Part shown: positions 1 to 5,795 of the stretch, one piece after another
Layout: each line of letters begins with the position of its first letter
How positions within the stretch are numbered: position 1 is the first letter of the stretch
Assembly (NCBI GenBank): GCA_030692055.1
Contig: JAUYCY010000058.1
Coordinates: forward strand, 1 to 35,588
Length of the DNA: 35,588 bases
Direction of reading: 5' to 3'
Source of the DNA: Candidatus Omnitrophota bacterium
GTDB lineage: Bacteria; Omnitrophota; Koll11; Duberdicusellales; 4484-171
The notes under the pieces: generated by a model
What the model saw: the letters and a program-made list of their open reading frames with translations, nothing else
What the model was told of the DNA's origin: nothing
The model's database searches: none
Made by a program: the position numbers and the translations under genes

Positions 1-1
1 T

Positions 2-100
2 GGTACCGTTGGCGAGAAAGCTAATTGGACTACTGTTGAAGAATATGTTCAAAAACAAGGCAGGCCCAAAGAAGACCTTAGACAATTGAGATTGTTTTGA
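2..100 (+). CDS. C-terminal fragment of a gene entering from the left
   Basis: An open frame runs from the window edge to a TGA at 98-100 and gives 32 residues. It contains TTVEEYVQKQGRPKEDL and ends in RLF. The VEEYxxxQGR pattern resembles the extreme C-terminus of pyruvate/2-oxoacid:ferredoxin oxidoreductase beta subunits, but too little is visible to name the protein. The frame ends just before a palindrome at 110-129. That the coding frame is real is fairly likely; the family is a guess. Confidence 0.4.
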   Translation, partial: GTVGEKANWTTVEEYVQKQGRPKEDLRQLRLF

Positions 101-109
101 GTCAAGATA

Positions 110-334
110 CCCTGCGGCTTGCCGCAGGGAGGTTCATTAATTGGAATTTGATTATTGCCGCCTTTGGCGAGCCTCGCCTTCGGCGGGGTCATTGTTTGGT
201 TATTGCCCGTCAATTTGCTGCAGGCAAATTGACGAGGTCTCGTCAAATCTGAAGAATTTGACGGATTTCTTGGAGCTTGATTATTGCGCCCGCGCTATAC
301 TTTTTTAATAATCTGTGCTAATCCGTGATATAAT
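110..334. repeat. Composite intergenic repeat with nested palindromes
   Basis: No gene is visible here. The stretch opens with a 20-nt palindrome at 110-129 (CCCTGCGG core). It continues with pieces that match the right arm of the inverted repeat at 11209-11420: TTGGAATTTGATTATTG, GGTCATTGTTTGGTTATTG and TCTTGGAGCTTGATTATTG. These pieces are separated by two extra palindromic blocks, a GC-rich CCGCC/GGCGG hairpin at about 148-178 and a two-hairpin block at 208-263. The end (about 312-328) carries a degenerate CTGTGCTAATCCGTG unit of the CAGAT repeat family. TATAAT at 329-334 sits eight bases before the fabG start, with only a weak -35 (TTAATA), and fabG has no clear Shine-Dalgarno. Confidence 0.65.
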
Positions 335-342
335 AAATACAA

Positions 343-1089
343 ATGGATGATTTAAAAGAAAAAACAGTAATCATAACCGGTGGTTCAAGAGGGATAGGCA
401 GAGCTTGTTGTTTAGCTTTTGCCAAGGCCGGCGCAAACATAGTTTTTACTTACAATAAGAGCAAAAAAGAGGCAGAAGAACTTACCGGTGAAATAAATAA
501 ATTGGGAGTTAATTGCTTAAGCATACAAACAGATGTGCGTGATTATAATCAATGCAGGTCGGTTGTAGAAAAAGCCTTAGAGCGGTTTAAGGAGCTTGAT
601 ATACTGGTTAATAACGCCGGTATCACTAAAGACAAGGCGTTATTGATGATGACCTTAGATGATTGGAAAGATGTGGTTGAGACTAACTTAGGCGGCACTT
701 TCAATATGACCAGAGCCGCGATAACCACGCTTTTAAAACAAAAAAAAGGCTGTATAATAAATATGAGTTCAGTAAGCGGAATTGTGGGGTTAGCGCGGCA
801 GACAAATTACAGCGCTTCCAAAGCAGGTATCATAGGTTTTTCTAAGGCATTAGCAAAAGAGGTAGCCGCATATAATATAAGGGTCAATGCGGTTTGCCCG
901 GGCTTTATCAATACAGAAATAGTAGCTTCTTTACACGAAAACATAAAAAAGGAAATTTTAAATACTATTCCGGTGAAAAGGCTGGGCGAAGTAGATGAAG
1001 TTGCCAATCTTTGCGTGTTTCTTGCATCTGATAAGGCAAACTATATAACAGGGGAAGTAATAAAGATAGATGGGGGGCTGGCGATATAG
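343..1089 (+). CDS. fabG: 3-oxoacyl-ACP reductase (FabG-type SDR)
   Basis: This 248-residue protein is a classical short-chain dehydrogenase of the usual FabG length. It should reduce 3-oxoacyl-ACP to 3-hydroxyacyl-ACP with NADPH in the cytoplasm. The Rossmann motif TGGSRGIG is at residues 12-19, NNAG at 90-93, the active-site Asn at 115, Ser143, and the YSASK catalytic Tyr156/Lys160. The C-terminus has the FabG-like YITGEVIKIDGG. It opens a cluster with ACP, FabZ and two ketoacyl synthases but no FabD or FabH, so it more likely serves an accessory type II acyl pathway than bulk fatty acid synthesis. The ATG lies eight bases after a TATAAT box and lacks a good ribosome binding site. Confidence 0.9.
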   Translation: MDDLKEKTVIITGGSRGIGRACCLAFAKAGANIVFTYNKSKKEAEELTGEINKLGVNCLSIQTDVRDYNQCRSVVEKALERFKELDILVNNAGITKDKALLMMTLDDWKDVVETNLGGTFNMTRAAITTLLKQKKGCIINMSSVSGIVGLARQTNYSASKAGIIGFSKALAKEVAAYNIRVNAVCPGFINTEIVASLHENIKKEILNTIPVKRLGEVDEVANLCVFLASDKANYITGEVIKIDGGLAI

Positions 1090-1117
1090 AAGTGAAAAGT
1101 GAAGAGCGAAAAGTGGA
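1090..1117. repeat. Short-period repeat arm left of the broken four-helix-bundle gene
   Basis: The sequence after fabG reads GTGAAAAGTGAAGAGCGAAAAGTGG, a short-period purine-rich array. A related array in the opposite orientation, with TTTTTAGTTTTTCGCTTTACGC, lies right after the gene at 1486-1530. The two arms thus bracket the small gene as loose inverted repeats. Confidence 0.45.
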
Positions 1118-1137
1118 ACAATTGAAGAATAGAGATA

Positions 1138-1485
1138 ATGGACTCCAAGACTAGATAATATAAATTTTCGCTAAAGATAATAGAGCTCATTGATAAATTA
1201 CCTAACGATATGTCAACCCAGATTATTGCAAAACAATTATTAAGAACTGCAACGTCTGTAGGAGCTAATATAGTTGAAGCACAGGCGAGCCCTTCAAGAA
1301 AAGATTTTACAAACTTTTTCCATTACTCTTTAAAATCCGCCAATGAGACAAAATATTGGCTTTGTTTGTTAAAAGACGCAAATAAGGGGAATGTTGAAAT
1401 AATTGATAAATTAATTAAAGAAATAGAGGAGCTTGCAAGAATATTAGGTTCTAGTATATTGACGTTAAGAGGTAAAAAACTTTAA
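1138..1485 (+). pseudogene. Four-helix-bundle (S23/IVP) protein with in-frame nonsense codon
   Basis: The region encodes a four-helix-bundle protein of the family found as intervening sequences in 23S rRNA genes and elsewhere. The function of the family is unknown. Conserved stretches include QLLRTATSVGANIVEAQ and KSANETKYWLCLL. The only ATG fitting the usual length is at 1138 (MDSKTR), but codon 7 is TAA (1156-1158). Family-like sequence continues in the same frame after it: YKFSLKIIELIDKLPNDM. The next ATG, at 1210, gives a 91-residue product lacking the first helix and has no Shine-Dalgarno. The gene is therefore probably inactivated by one nonsense codon, unless a truncated product is made. 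It sits between fabG and acp, flanked by loose inverted repeat arrays, which suggests a separate insertion. Confidence 0.65.
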
Positions 1486-1530
1486 GTTTTAAGTTGTAGT
1501 TTTTAGTTTTTCGCTTTACGCTATAAGTTT
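1486..1530. repeat. Short-period repeat arm right of the broken four-helix-bundle gene
   Basis: TTTAAGTTTTAAGTTGTAG is followed by TTTTTAGTTTTTCGCTTTACGC. This is a pyrimidine-rich short-period array, and its reverse complement resembles the array at 1090-1117. It ends about 30 bases before the acp ribosome binding site. Confidence 0.4.
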
Positions 1531-1561
1531 TAATAAACCATTTTAAAAGATAGGAGGAGAT

Positions 1562-1819
1562 ATGTCGGACACAGCAAGCATGGGAGATTTCAAAACTGAG
1601 ATCAAAAAGTTAGTTGCAGAAATCGCCGAGAGGCCGGTTGAAGAGATAAGGGATGATGCGAAGTTTGCCGAGGATTTAGGTATTGACAGTATGATGGCAT
1701 TAGAGATTATCGCGAGTATTGAGAAAAAATATAAGGTGGTAATTCCGGAAGCAGAAATACCTAATATCCGCTCCTTACAGAATGTTTTTGATTTAGTCGA
1801 GAAGCTGTTTAAGAAATAG
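1562..1819 (+). CDS. acpP: Acyl carrier protein
   Basis: This 85-residue acidic protein carries the phosphopantetheine attachment motif LGIDSMMALEI, with Ser43 as the attachment site. Length and helical pattern fit a discrete ACP that holds the growing acyl chain as a thioester. The residue after the serine is MM rather than the LD usual in housekeeping AcpP, in keeping with a specialised pathway. An AGGAGGAGAT ribosome binding site precedes the ATG. The stop is directly followed by fabZ, so the two are likely cotranscribed and translationally coupled. An apo-ACP needs a phosphopantetheinyl transferase encoded elsewhere. Confidence 0.9.
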   Translation: MSDTASMGDFKTEIKKLVAEIAERPVEEIRDDAKFAEDLGIDSMMALEIIASIEKKYKVVIPEAEIPNIRSLQNVFDLVEKLFKK

Positions 1820-1820
1820 C

Positions 1821-2282
1821 ATGGCAGATGTTTGGGATATTAAAAAAATCCAAGAAGTTCTTCCGCAAAAGTACCCTTTTCTTTTCATCGACAGGGTTTT
1901 AGAGATAAATGAAAAAGAAGGAAGGGTAACCTGCCTTAAGAATGTAACTGCAAACGATTATTTTTTTGAAGGCCACTTTCCAGGAAATCCTATCGTGCCC
2001 GGCGTAATCATCATTGAAGCTATGGCACAGGCAAGCATTGTTGGCTATGCTGTCCTAAAGCCGGAAATTGCTGCTAAAAAGCCCGCATATTTTTTAGGCA
2101 AGGTTGAGGCTAAATTTTCAAAACCCGTCACAGTAGGAGATCAACTTATCTTAGAAGTCCAAAAAGAAAAAATTTTGAATAACGCCGGTATAGTAAAAGT
2201 GTTCGCTAAAGTTAGCGGTGAAGTGGTTGCAGAGGCAAGAATAGTATTTGGTATTATACTTAACACAGATAGCCACAGATGA
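1821..2282 (+). CDS. fabZ: 3-hydroxyacyl-ACP dehydratase FabZ
   Basis: This 153-residue hot-dog-fold dehydratase removes water from 3-hydroxyacyl-ACP to give the trans-2-enoyl-ACP. The catalytic His52 lies in FFEGHFPGNPIVPG and the partner Glu66 in IIIEAMAQ. LPQKYPFLFIDRV is the expected N-terminal signature. The start lies one base after the acp stop. The last residues (NTDSHR and the stop) are encoded by a CACAGAT repeat array that has replaced or extended the original 3' end. A second FabZ domain, fused to LpxC, is encoded at 31311, so this copy is probably dedicated to the acyl cluster. Confidence 0.92.
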   Translation: MADVWDIKKIQEVLPQKYPFLFIDRVLEINEKEGRVTCLKNVTANDYFFEGHFPGNPIVPGVIIIEAMAQASIVGYAVLKPEIAAKKPAYFLGKVEAKFSKPVTVGDQLILEVQKEKILNNAGIVKVFAKVSGEVVAEARIVFGIILNTDSHR

Positions 2283-2303
2283 ATGTTGCAGATGAGCGCA
2301 GAT
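2264..2303. repeat. CAGAT repeat array, left arm
   Basis: Degenerate tandem CACAGAT/GCAGAT units span the fabZ stop codon and the first codons of the GxxExxY gene. CACAGATAGCCACAGATGA at 2264-2282 pairs, as an inverted repeat with one mismatch in 19, with 2673-2691 on the far side of that gene. Confidence 0.75.
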
Positions 2304-2672
2304 AATGGGTTATATAAAGATTTGACCTATAAAATTATAGGATTATTATATTCAATTCATAATGAATTAGGTTATGTTCACAAAGAAAATATATACCATA
2401 ACGCAATTTCTATAGAGCTCAAAGAAAGAAATATTAACTTTGAGGAAGAAAAATCCTTACCCGTTAAATATAAAAACAAAACAATAGGCGTATACAAACC
2501 AGATTTTATTATAGAGGGTAAAGTAATTTTAGAAATAAAATCAGTTCCTGTCATAACGAAGGAAATGATGGATCAAGTTTATTATTATATTAAAGGAACA
2601 AAATATAAATTAGTGCTTTTAGCAAATTTTGGCACTAAGAGATTAACTATAAAAAGAAGAATCTATAGTTAA
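2283..2672 (+). CDS. GxxExxY-family protein (PD-(D/E)XK-like fold)
   Basis: This 129-residue protein belongs to the GxxExxY family, small proteins of unknown role with a PD-(D/E)XK nuclease-like core. The signature is degenerate here (ELGYVHKENIY, keeping ExxY). The nuclease-like residues are Asp74 in YKPDFII, then Glu84 and Lys86 in ILEIKS. The C-terminal YYYIKGTKYKLVLLANFGT is typical of the family. The listed ATG abuts the fabZ stop and is supplied by the CAGAT array; the ATG at 2292 is also possible. The gene interrupts a fatty-acid-like operon and is bracketed by inverted CAGAT arrays, which suggests insertion as a unit with its repeats. Nuclease activity is not established. Confidence 0.75.
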   Translation: MLQMSADNGLYKDLTYKIIGLLYSIHNELGYVHKENIYHNAISIELKERNINFEEEKSLPVKYKNKTIGVYKPDFIIEGKVILEIKSVPVITKEMMDQVYYYIKGTKYKLVLLANFGTKRLTIKRRIYS

Positions 2673-2718
2673 TCATCTGTGCCTATCTGTGGTGTTTATC
2701 TGTGCTTATCTGTGTAGA
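2673..2718. repeat. CAGAT repeat array, right arm
   Basis: Tandem TCATCTGTGCCTATCTGTG, GTTTATCTGTG and CTTATCTGTG units run from just after the GxxExxY stop to the start of the ketoacyl synthase gene. Their orientation is opposite to the left array, and the spacing suggests the array also occupies the 5' untranslated region of the next gene. Confidence 0.75.
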
Positions 2719-2720
2719 AT

Positions 2721-3926
2721 ATGAATAAAAAAGTAGTAGTCACAGGCATAGGGGTGGTTACTTCAATAGGAATTGGAAGAGAAGATTTCTGGAAAAATTT
2801 GACTGCCGGTAAATCCGGAATAAGTAAAGTTACTTTATTTGATACTTCCAAATTTAAGCGCAGCAATGCCGGCGAAATAAAAAATTTTACCCCCTCTGAC
2901 TTTATCCCTAAAAATATCGTGCAATTTTTAGGCAGAGCTTCCCAGTTTGCCATTGCTTCTACAAAACTTGCCTTAGAAGATGCCCAGCTTAATCTGGCAA
3001 ATGTCCGCGAATGCAATCCGGCAGTCATTATCGGAACTACTATGGCCGAATCAAGCGTAATAGACTTTTCCGGAGAAATGTTTATAAGAGATAGGTGGGA
3101 AGAAATTAGCGCGCAGCTTTTAATGAGTACTTTTTCTCCTTCTATCGCGCGTAATATCGGATGTTTCTTTGGGTTTAAAGGCACTAACTTATTAATTCCT
3201 AATGCTTGCGCAGCGGCTAACTATGCCGTAGGCTATGGCTATGATTTGATACAAAAAGGAGAAATTGATATCGCTATTGTTGGCGGAGCAGAAGCTTTAT
3301 CACGAGTAGCATTTCAGGGTTTTCAGCGGCTATACGCTATGGCGCCCCAAGTTTGTGCGCCGTTTGATAAAAACCGCCAAGGAATGCTTTTGGGTGAGGG
3401 GGCCGGTATACTAATTCTAGAGTCGTTAGAAAGAGCAAAAGAAAGAAATGCGCCTATTTATGCCCAAGTGGACGGCTACGGCCTTTCCTGCGACGCTTTT
3501 AACATGACTATTCCTAATAGAGTCGGTATAAGAAAGGCAATGCAAAAGGCTATTCAAAACAGTCAAACTTCGATTGATGAAATAGGTTATATTAGCGCGC
3601 ACGGCACCGGCACTATCCAAAACGACAAAGAAGAATCAGGCGCGATAAAAGAACTGTTTGGTGAAAAAAGAGTAGCAGTGAGTTCGATAAAATCAATGCT
3701 CGGCCACACTATGGGCGCGGCAAGCGCTTTAGAAGCAATAGCGTGTTGTTTGGCGCTAAAAGAAGAGATGGCGCCCCCCACAATAAATTTTAAAACAGCG
3801 GACCCTGATTGCGATATTGACTGCGTTTCTAATCAAGCGCGTAAATTAAGTTTTAAGAAAGCTTTGAATAACGGCTTTGCTTTTGGCGGAAATAACTGCT
3901 GTGTTGTTTTTTCTGAACACAGATAA
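2721..3926 (+). CDS. fabF: Beta-ketoacyl-ACP synthase (FabF/KAS II-like)
   Basis: This 401-residue thiolase-fold condensing enzyme is close to the usual FabF length. It has the full Cys-His-His triad: Cys163 in IPNACAAANYA, His294 in SAHGTGT and His329 in MLGHTMGAAS. The N-terminus VVVTGIGVVTSIG and the C-terminus NNGFAFGGNN are standard. It should condense an acyl thioester with malonyl-ACP. The paralogue at 4500 is more divergent, so the pair could supply different chain-length steps. The stop codon lies inside another CACAGAT array (last residues SEHR), as in fabZ. No good Shine-Dalgarno precedes the ATG because the CAGAT array occupies the leader. Confidence 0.9.
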   Translation: MNKKVVVTGIGVVTSIGIGREDFWKNLTAGKSGISKVTLFDTSKFKRSNAGEIKNFTPSDFIPKNIVQFLGRASQFAIASTKLALEDAQLNLANVRECNPAVIIGTTMAESSVIDFSGEMFIRDRWEEISAQLLMSTFSPSIARNIGCFFGFKGTNLLIPNACAAANYAVGYGYDLIQKGEIDIAIVGGAEALSRVAFQGFQRLYAMAPQVCAPFDKNRQGMLLGEGAGILILESLERAKERNAPIYAQVDGYGLSCDAFNMTIPNRVGIRKAMQKAIQNSQTSIDEIGYISAHGTGTIQNDKEESGAIKELFGEKRVAVSSIKSMLGHTMGAASALEAIACCLALKEEMAPPTINFKTADPDCDIDCVSNQARKLSFKKALNNGFAFGGNNCCVVFSEHR

Positions 3927-3957
3927 GCACAGATAAAGACCACAGATTAACACAGAA
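3917..3957. repeat. CAGAT repeat array at the end of the ketoacyl synthase gene
   Basis: The units ACACAGATAAGCACAGATAA and ACCACAGATTAACACAGA are in the same orientation as the array at 2264. The array contributes the last sense codons and the stop of the upstream gene. Confidence 0.7.
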
Positions 3958-3974
3958 AAGAAAATTAGGCGCCG

Positions 3975-4094
3975 GTTTATTCTCTCTCGGCGAATACCCC
4001 GTGGCTTGCCACGGGGATGAAGCCGAAATCGTAAACGTAGTTGACCTCATTCCAAGGCAATGAATGAACCAGTGATAATATTAGTATAGAGCAT
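3975..4094. repeat. 120-bp dispersed repeat, left copy
   Basis: This segment matches 35330-35449 with three differences by eye. It contains the palindrome CCCCGTGGCTTGCCACGGGG (3997-4016) and an inverted CATTCC/GGCAATGAATG motif. It has no open frame of note. It may be a fragment of a mobile element or a structured non-coding unit. A further palindrome of the same GGCTTGCC-core type follows at 4096-4115. Confidence 0.7.
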
Positions 4095-4147
4095 ACTCCG
4101 CGGCAAGCCGCGGAGACTGGTTGATTGAAAAAGACATGCGTTTATAA

Positions 4148-4190
4148 CTTAACTATACAAAATGAGCGTCGCTCAAAATGTATAGTTAAG
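4148..4190. repeat. Long imperfect palindrome
   Basis: CTTAACTATACA and TGTATAGTTAAG form a 12-bp stem that resumes as GAGCG/CGCTC around a minimal loop after a short mismatched AAAT/AAAA segment. There is no T-run after it, so it is not a classic intrinsic terminator. It lies in the gene-poor stretch between the two ketoacyl synthase genes. Confidence 0.55.
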
Positions 4191-4212
4191 GAGCGGCAAA
4201 GAGTTGAACTCA

Positions 4213-4303
4213 GTCCCACCGCGTAGTCCAACAGGACACCCTGCTGGGTAGGTGGGCGTGGTAACTTCAAAAAAAAGCAATGCTTTTTTTTGAAGTTAGA
4301 AGT
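4213..4303. repeat. Hairpin repeat unit, copy 1
   Basis: The unit contains AGTCCAACAGGACACCCTG, then GGTAGGTGGGCGTGG, then a perfect 35-nt palindrome at 4263-4297 (AACTTCAAAAAAAAGCA, one base, and its complement), ending in AGAAG. A second copy at 4405-4483 has the same order. The AGTCCAAC part recurs near 16590. Confidence 0.7.
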
Positions 4304-4310
4304 AGGAGCT

Positions 4311-4484
4311 ATGTCTCAGAAGAGGACAGTATTTATAACGGGCGTGACGGGGTTATTGGGATCGTATTTGGCTAAAATATTTTTAGAAAACGGACATAAC
4401 CAAATCCCGCCTCAATTCCATCTCGTAGGTGGGCGCGGTAATTTCAAAAAAAAGCATTGCTTCTTTTTGAAATTAGAAGCGTAA
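4311..4484 (+). pseudogene. Truncated NAD-dependent epimerase/reductase (SDR) remnant
   Basis: From the ATG at 4311, which has GTAGGAGCT as ribosome binding site, about 30 residues match the start of an extended SDR: TVFITGVTGLLGSYLAKIF. This is the TGxTGxxG dinucleotide-binding motif and first helix. The frame then runs into a repeat unit, so the remaining residues are repeat-encoded nonsense ending at 4484. An extended SDR normally has about 300 residues, so roughly nine tenths of the gene is missing. Its place between two ketoacyl synthase genes suggests it was a reductase of the same acyl pathway. The deletion junction coincides with the second hairpin repeat unit. Confidence 0.65.
4405..4483. 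repeat. Hairpin repeat unit, copy 2
   Basis: This unit parallels copy 1: a TCCCGCC start, GTAGGTGGGCGCGG, then the near-perfect palindrome AATTTCAAAAAAAAGCA with its partner (one mismatch), and AGAAG. It forms the 3' end of the truncated SDR frame. Confidence 0.65.
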
Positions 4485-4499
4485 AGTCGGGAGGTAATA

Positions 4500-5792
4500 A
4501 TGCCAGAGAAAAGAGTAGTAATAACGGGAATAGGGCCTTTGACTTCTATAGGTATAGGTAAGGATGCATTGTGGAAATCGCTTGTGGAAGGGAAAACTAA
4601 CGTAAAGTTGGAAGAGTGGAAGGTTGACGGTGACGTGTGGGAGAAGTTTTACATACACAAAATAGATGATTTTAATATCAATAGTTTCGGCATAGATAAA
4701 AGTAAGTTAGAGCAAATTAAGGAATGGAAACAGGGCGAGGAGATAATGGATTTATATTATCTTTTGGCAGCAGCCAAATTAGCCATAGACGATAGTAAAC
4801 TTGAATATAATCCTGGAGATAATAATATTGGCTGTGTGGTTGCGCATGAAAATGCCGGATTAGAACAATATTTTTCCAAAATTGTTGATATATCTTTCAA
4901 GATTCTTAAAAAAGAATCTAATTGTGCTATCAAGAAACAATTTGCTGAAAAACTTCATTATGATTCGATTAGAAGTGCGTACGATATGCAAACTTTTATG
5001 GTTCTATTCCATATTCTTAAAACATTTAACATCCATGGCTACTCATTATTTGTAAATAATGCCTGTTCATCAGGTCTTTATGCGTTAGAGACTGCAAGTC
5101 AAATTATCAAATCAGGTAGATGCCCGGCGGTATTAACTGTTGCGGGAGATTATCCACGAATAAATAAATATCTTTGGTTTAAAGATTTGGATATGTACGC
5201 TAAGGATGGGAAAATAAGGCCGTTCACTAAAGGCGCAAAAGGTTTTGTTTTTGGAGACGGAGCAGTAGGTTTTGTGTTAGAGGATTTTGAGCACGCCAAA
5301 AAAAGAGGAGCAAAAATATACGCAGAGTATTTAGGCGGAGGGTTTTCGCAAGAAGGATGGAAAATTACAATACCATACGTAGGAAGTAACTATTACCAGA
5401 AAGCCATAAAAGAAGCTATAGAGTTTAGCAATGTTAACAAAGATGATATTGACTTATTGGTCGCACACGGGACAGGCAATTCCATTATTGATAGATACGA
5501 AGCTAAAGCAATAACAGATATTTTTGGGTCAAATCCTAAGAAGCCCTTGATTACTACATTTAAGCCTTATATCGGGCATAATCTGGGTGGAAGTGCTTTA
5601 TTAGAAACAGCGTTGCTTTTACTTTGCTTGGAAAATAATTTGGTATTACCCGTTCTAAATACCAATGAAGTTGATCCAAGAATGAAAATAGATATAGTGA
5701 AAGAAAAAATAAAAATTAATTTAAAATTTGCGCTTAAGATATCTTGCGCTTTCGCTGGTTATAATGCAGCAGCAATATTTAAAAAGATATAA
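4500..5792 (+). CDS. Divergent beta-ketoacyl synthase
   Basis: This 430-residue KAS-family protein retains the active-site triad: Cys189 in NNACSSGLYA, His323 in AHGTGN and His360 in YIGHNLGGSA. It is longer than FabF. An extended, lysine-rich N-terminal half before the nucleophile (about residues 55-180) has little resemblance to FabF. All catalytic residues are present, so it is predicted active, unlike the chain-length factors of aromatic polyketide systems that lose the Cys. GTCGGGAGG serves as ribosome binding site. It is followed three bases later by the histidine kinase gene. It probably works with the ACP, FabG and FabZ of this cluster; the product is unknown. Confidence 0.85.
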   Translation: MPEKRVVITGIGPLTSIGIGKDALWKSLVEGKTNVKLEEWKVDGDVWEKFYIHKIDDFNINSFGIDKSKLEQIKEWKQGEEIMDLYYLLAAAKLAIDDSKLEYNPGDNNIGCVVAHENAGLEQYFSKIVDISFKILKKESNCAIKKQFAEKLHYDSIRSAYDMQTFMVLFHILKTFNIHGYSLFVNNACSSGLYALETASQIIKSGRCPAVLTVAGDYPRINKYLWFKDLDMYAKDGKIRPFTKGAKGFVFGDGAVGFVLEDFEHAKKRGAKIYAEYLGGGFSQEGWKITIPYVGSNYYQKAIKEAIEFSNVNKDDIDLLVAHGTGNSIIDRYEAKAITDIFGSNPKKPLITTFKPYIGHNLGGSALLETALLLLCLENNLVLPVLNTNEVDPRMKIDIVKEKIKINLKFALKISCAFAGYNAAAIFKKI

Positions 5793-5795
5793 AAT

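Noticed and set aside
2264..2718. CAGAT arrays as a CRISPR array
   Set aside because: Units are short, degenerate and without regular spacers, and no cas genes are present.
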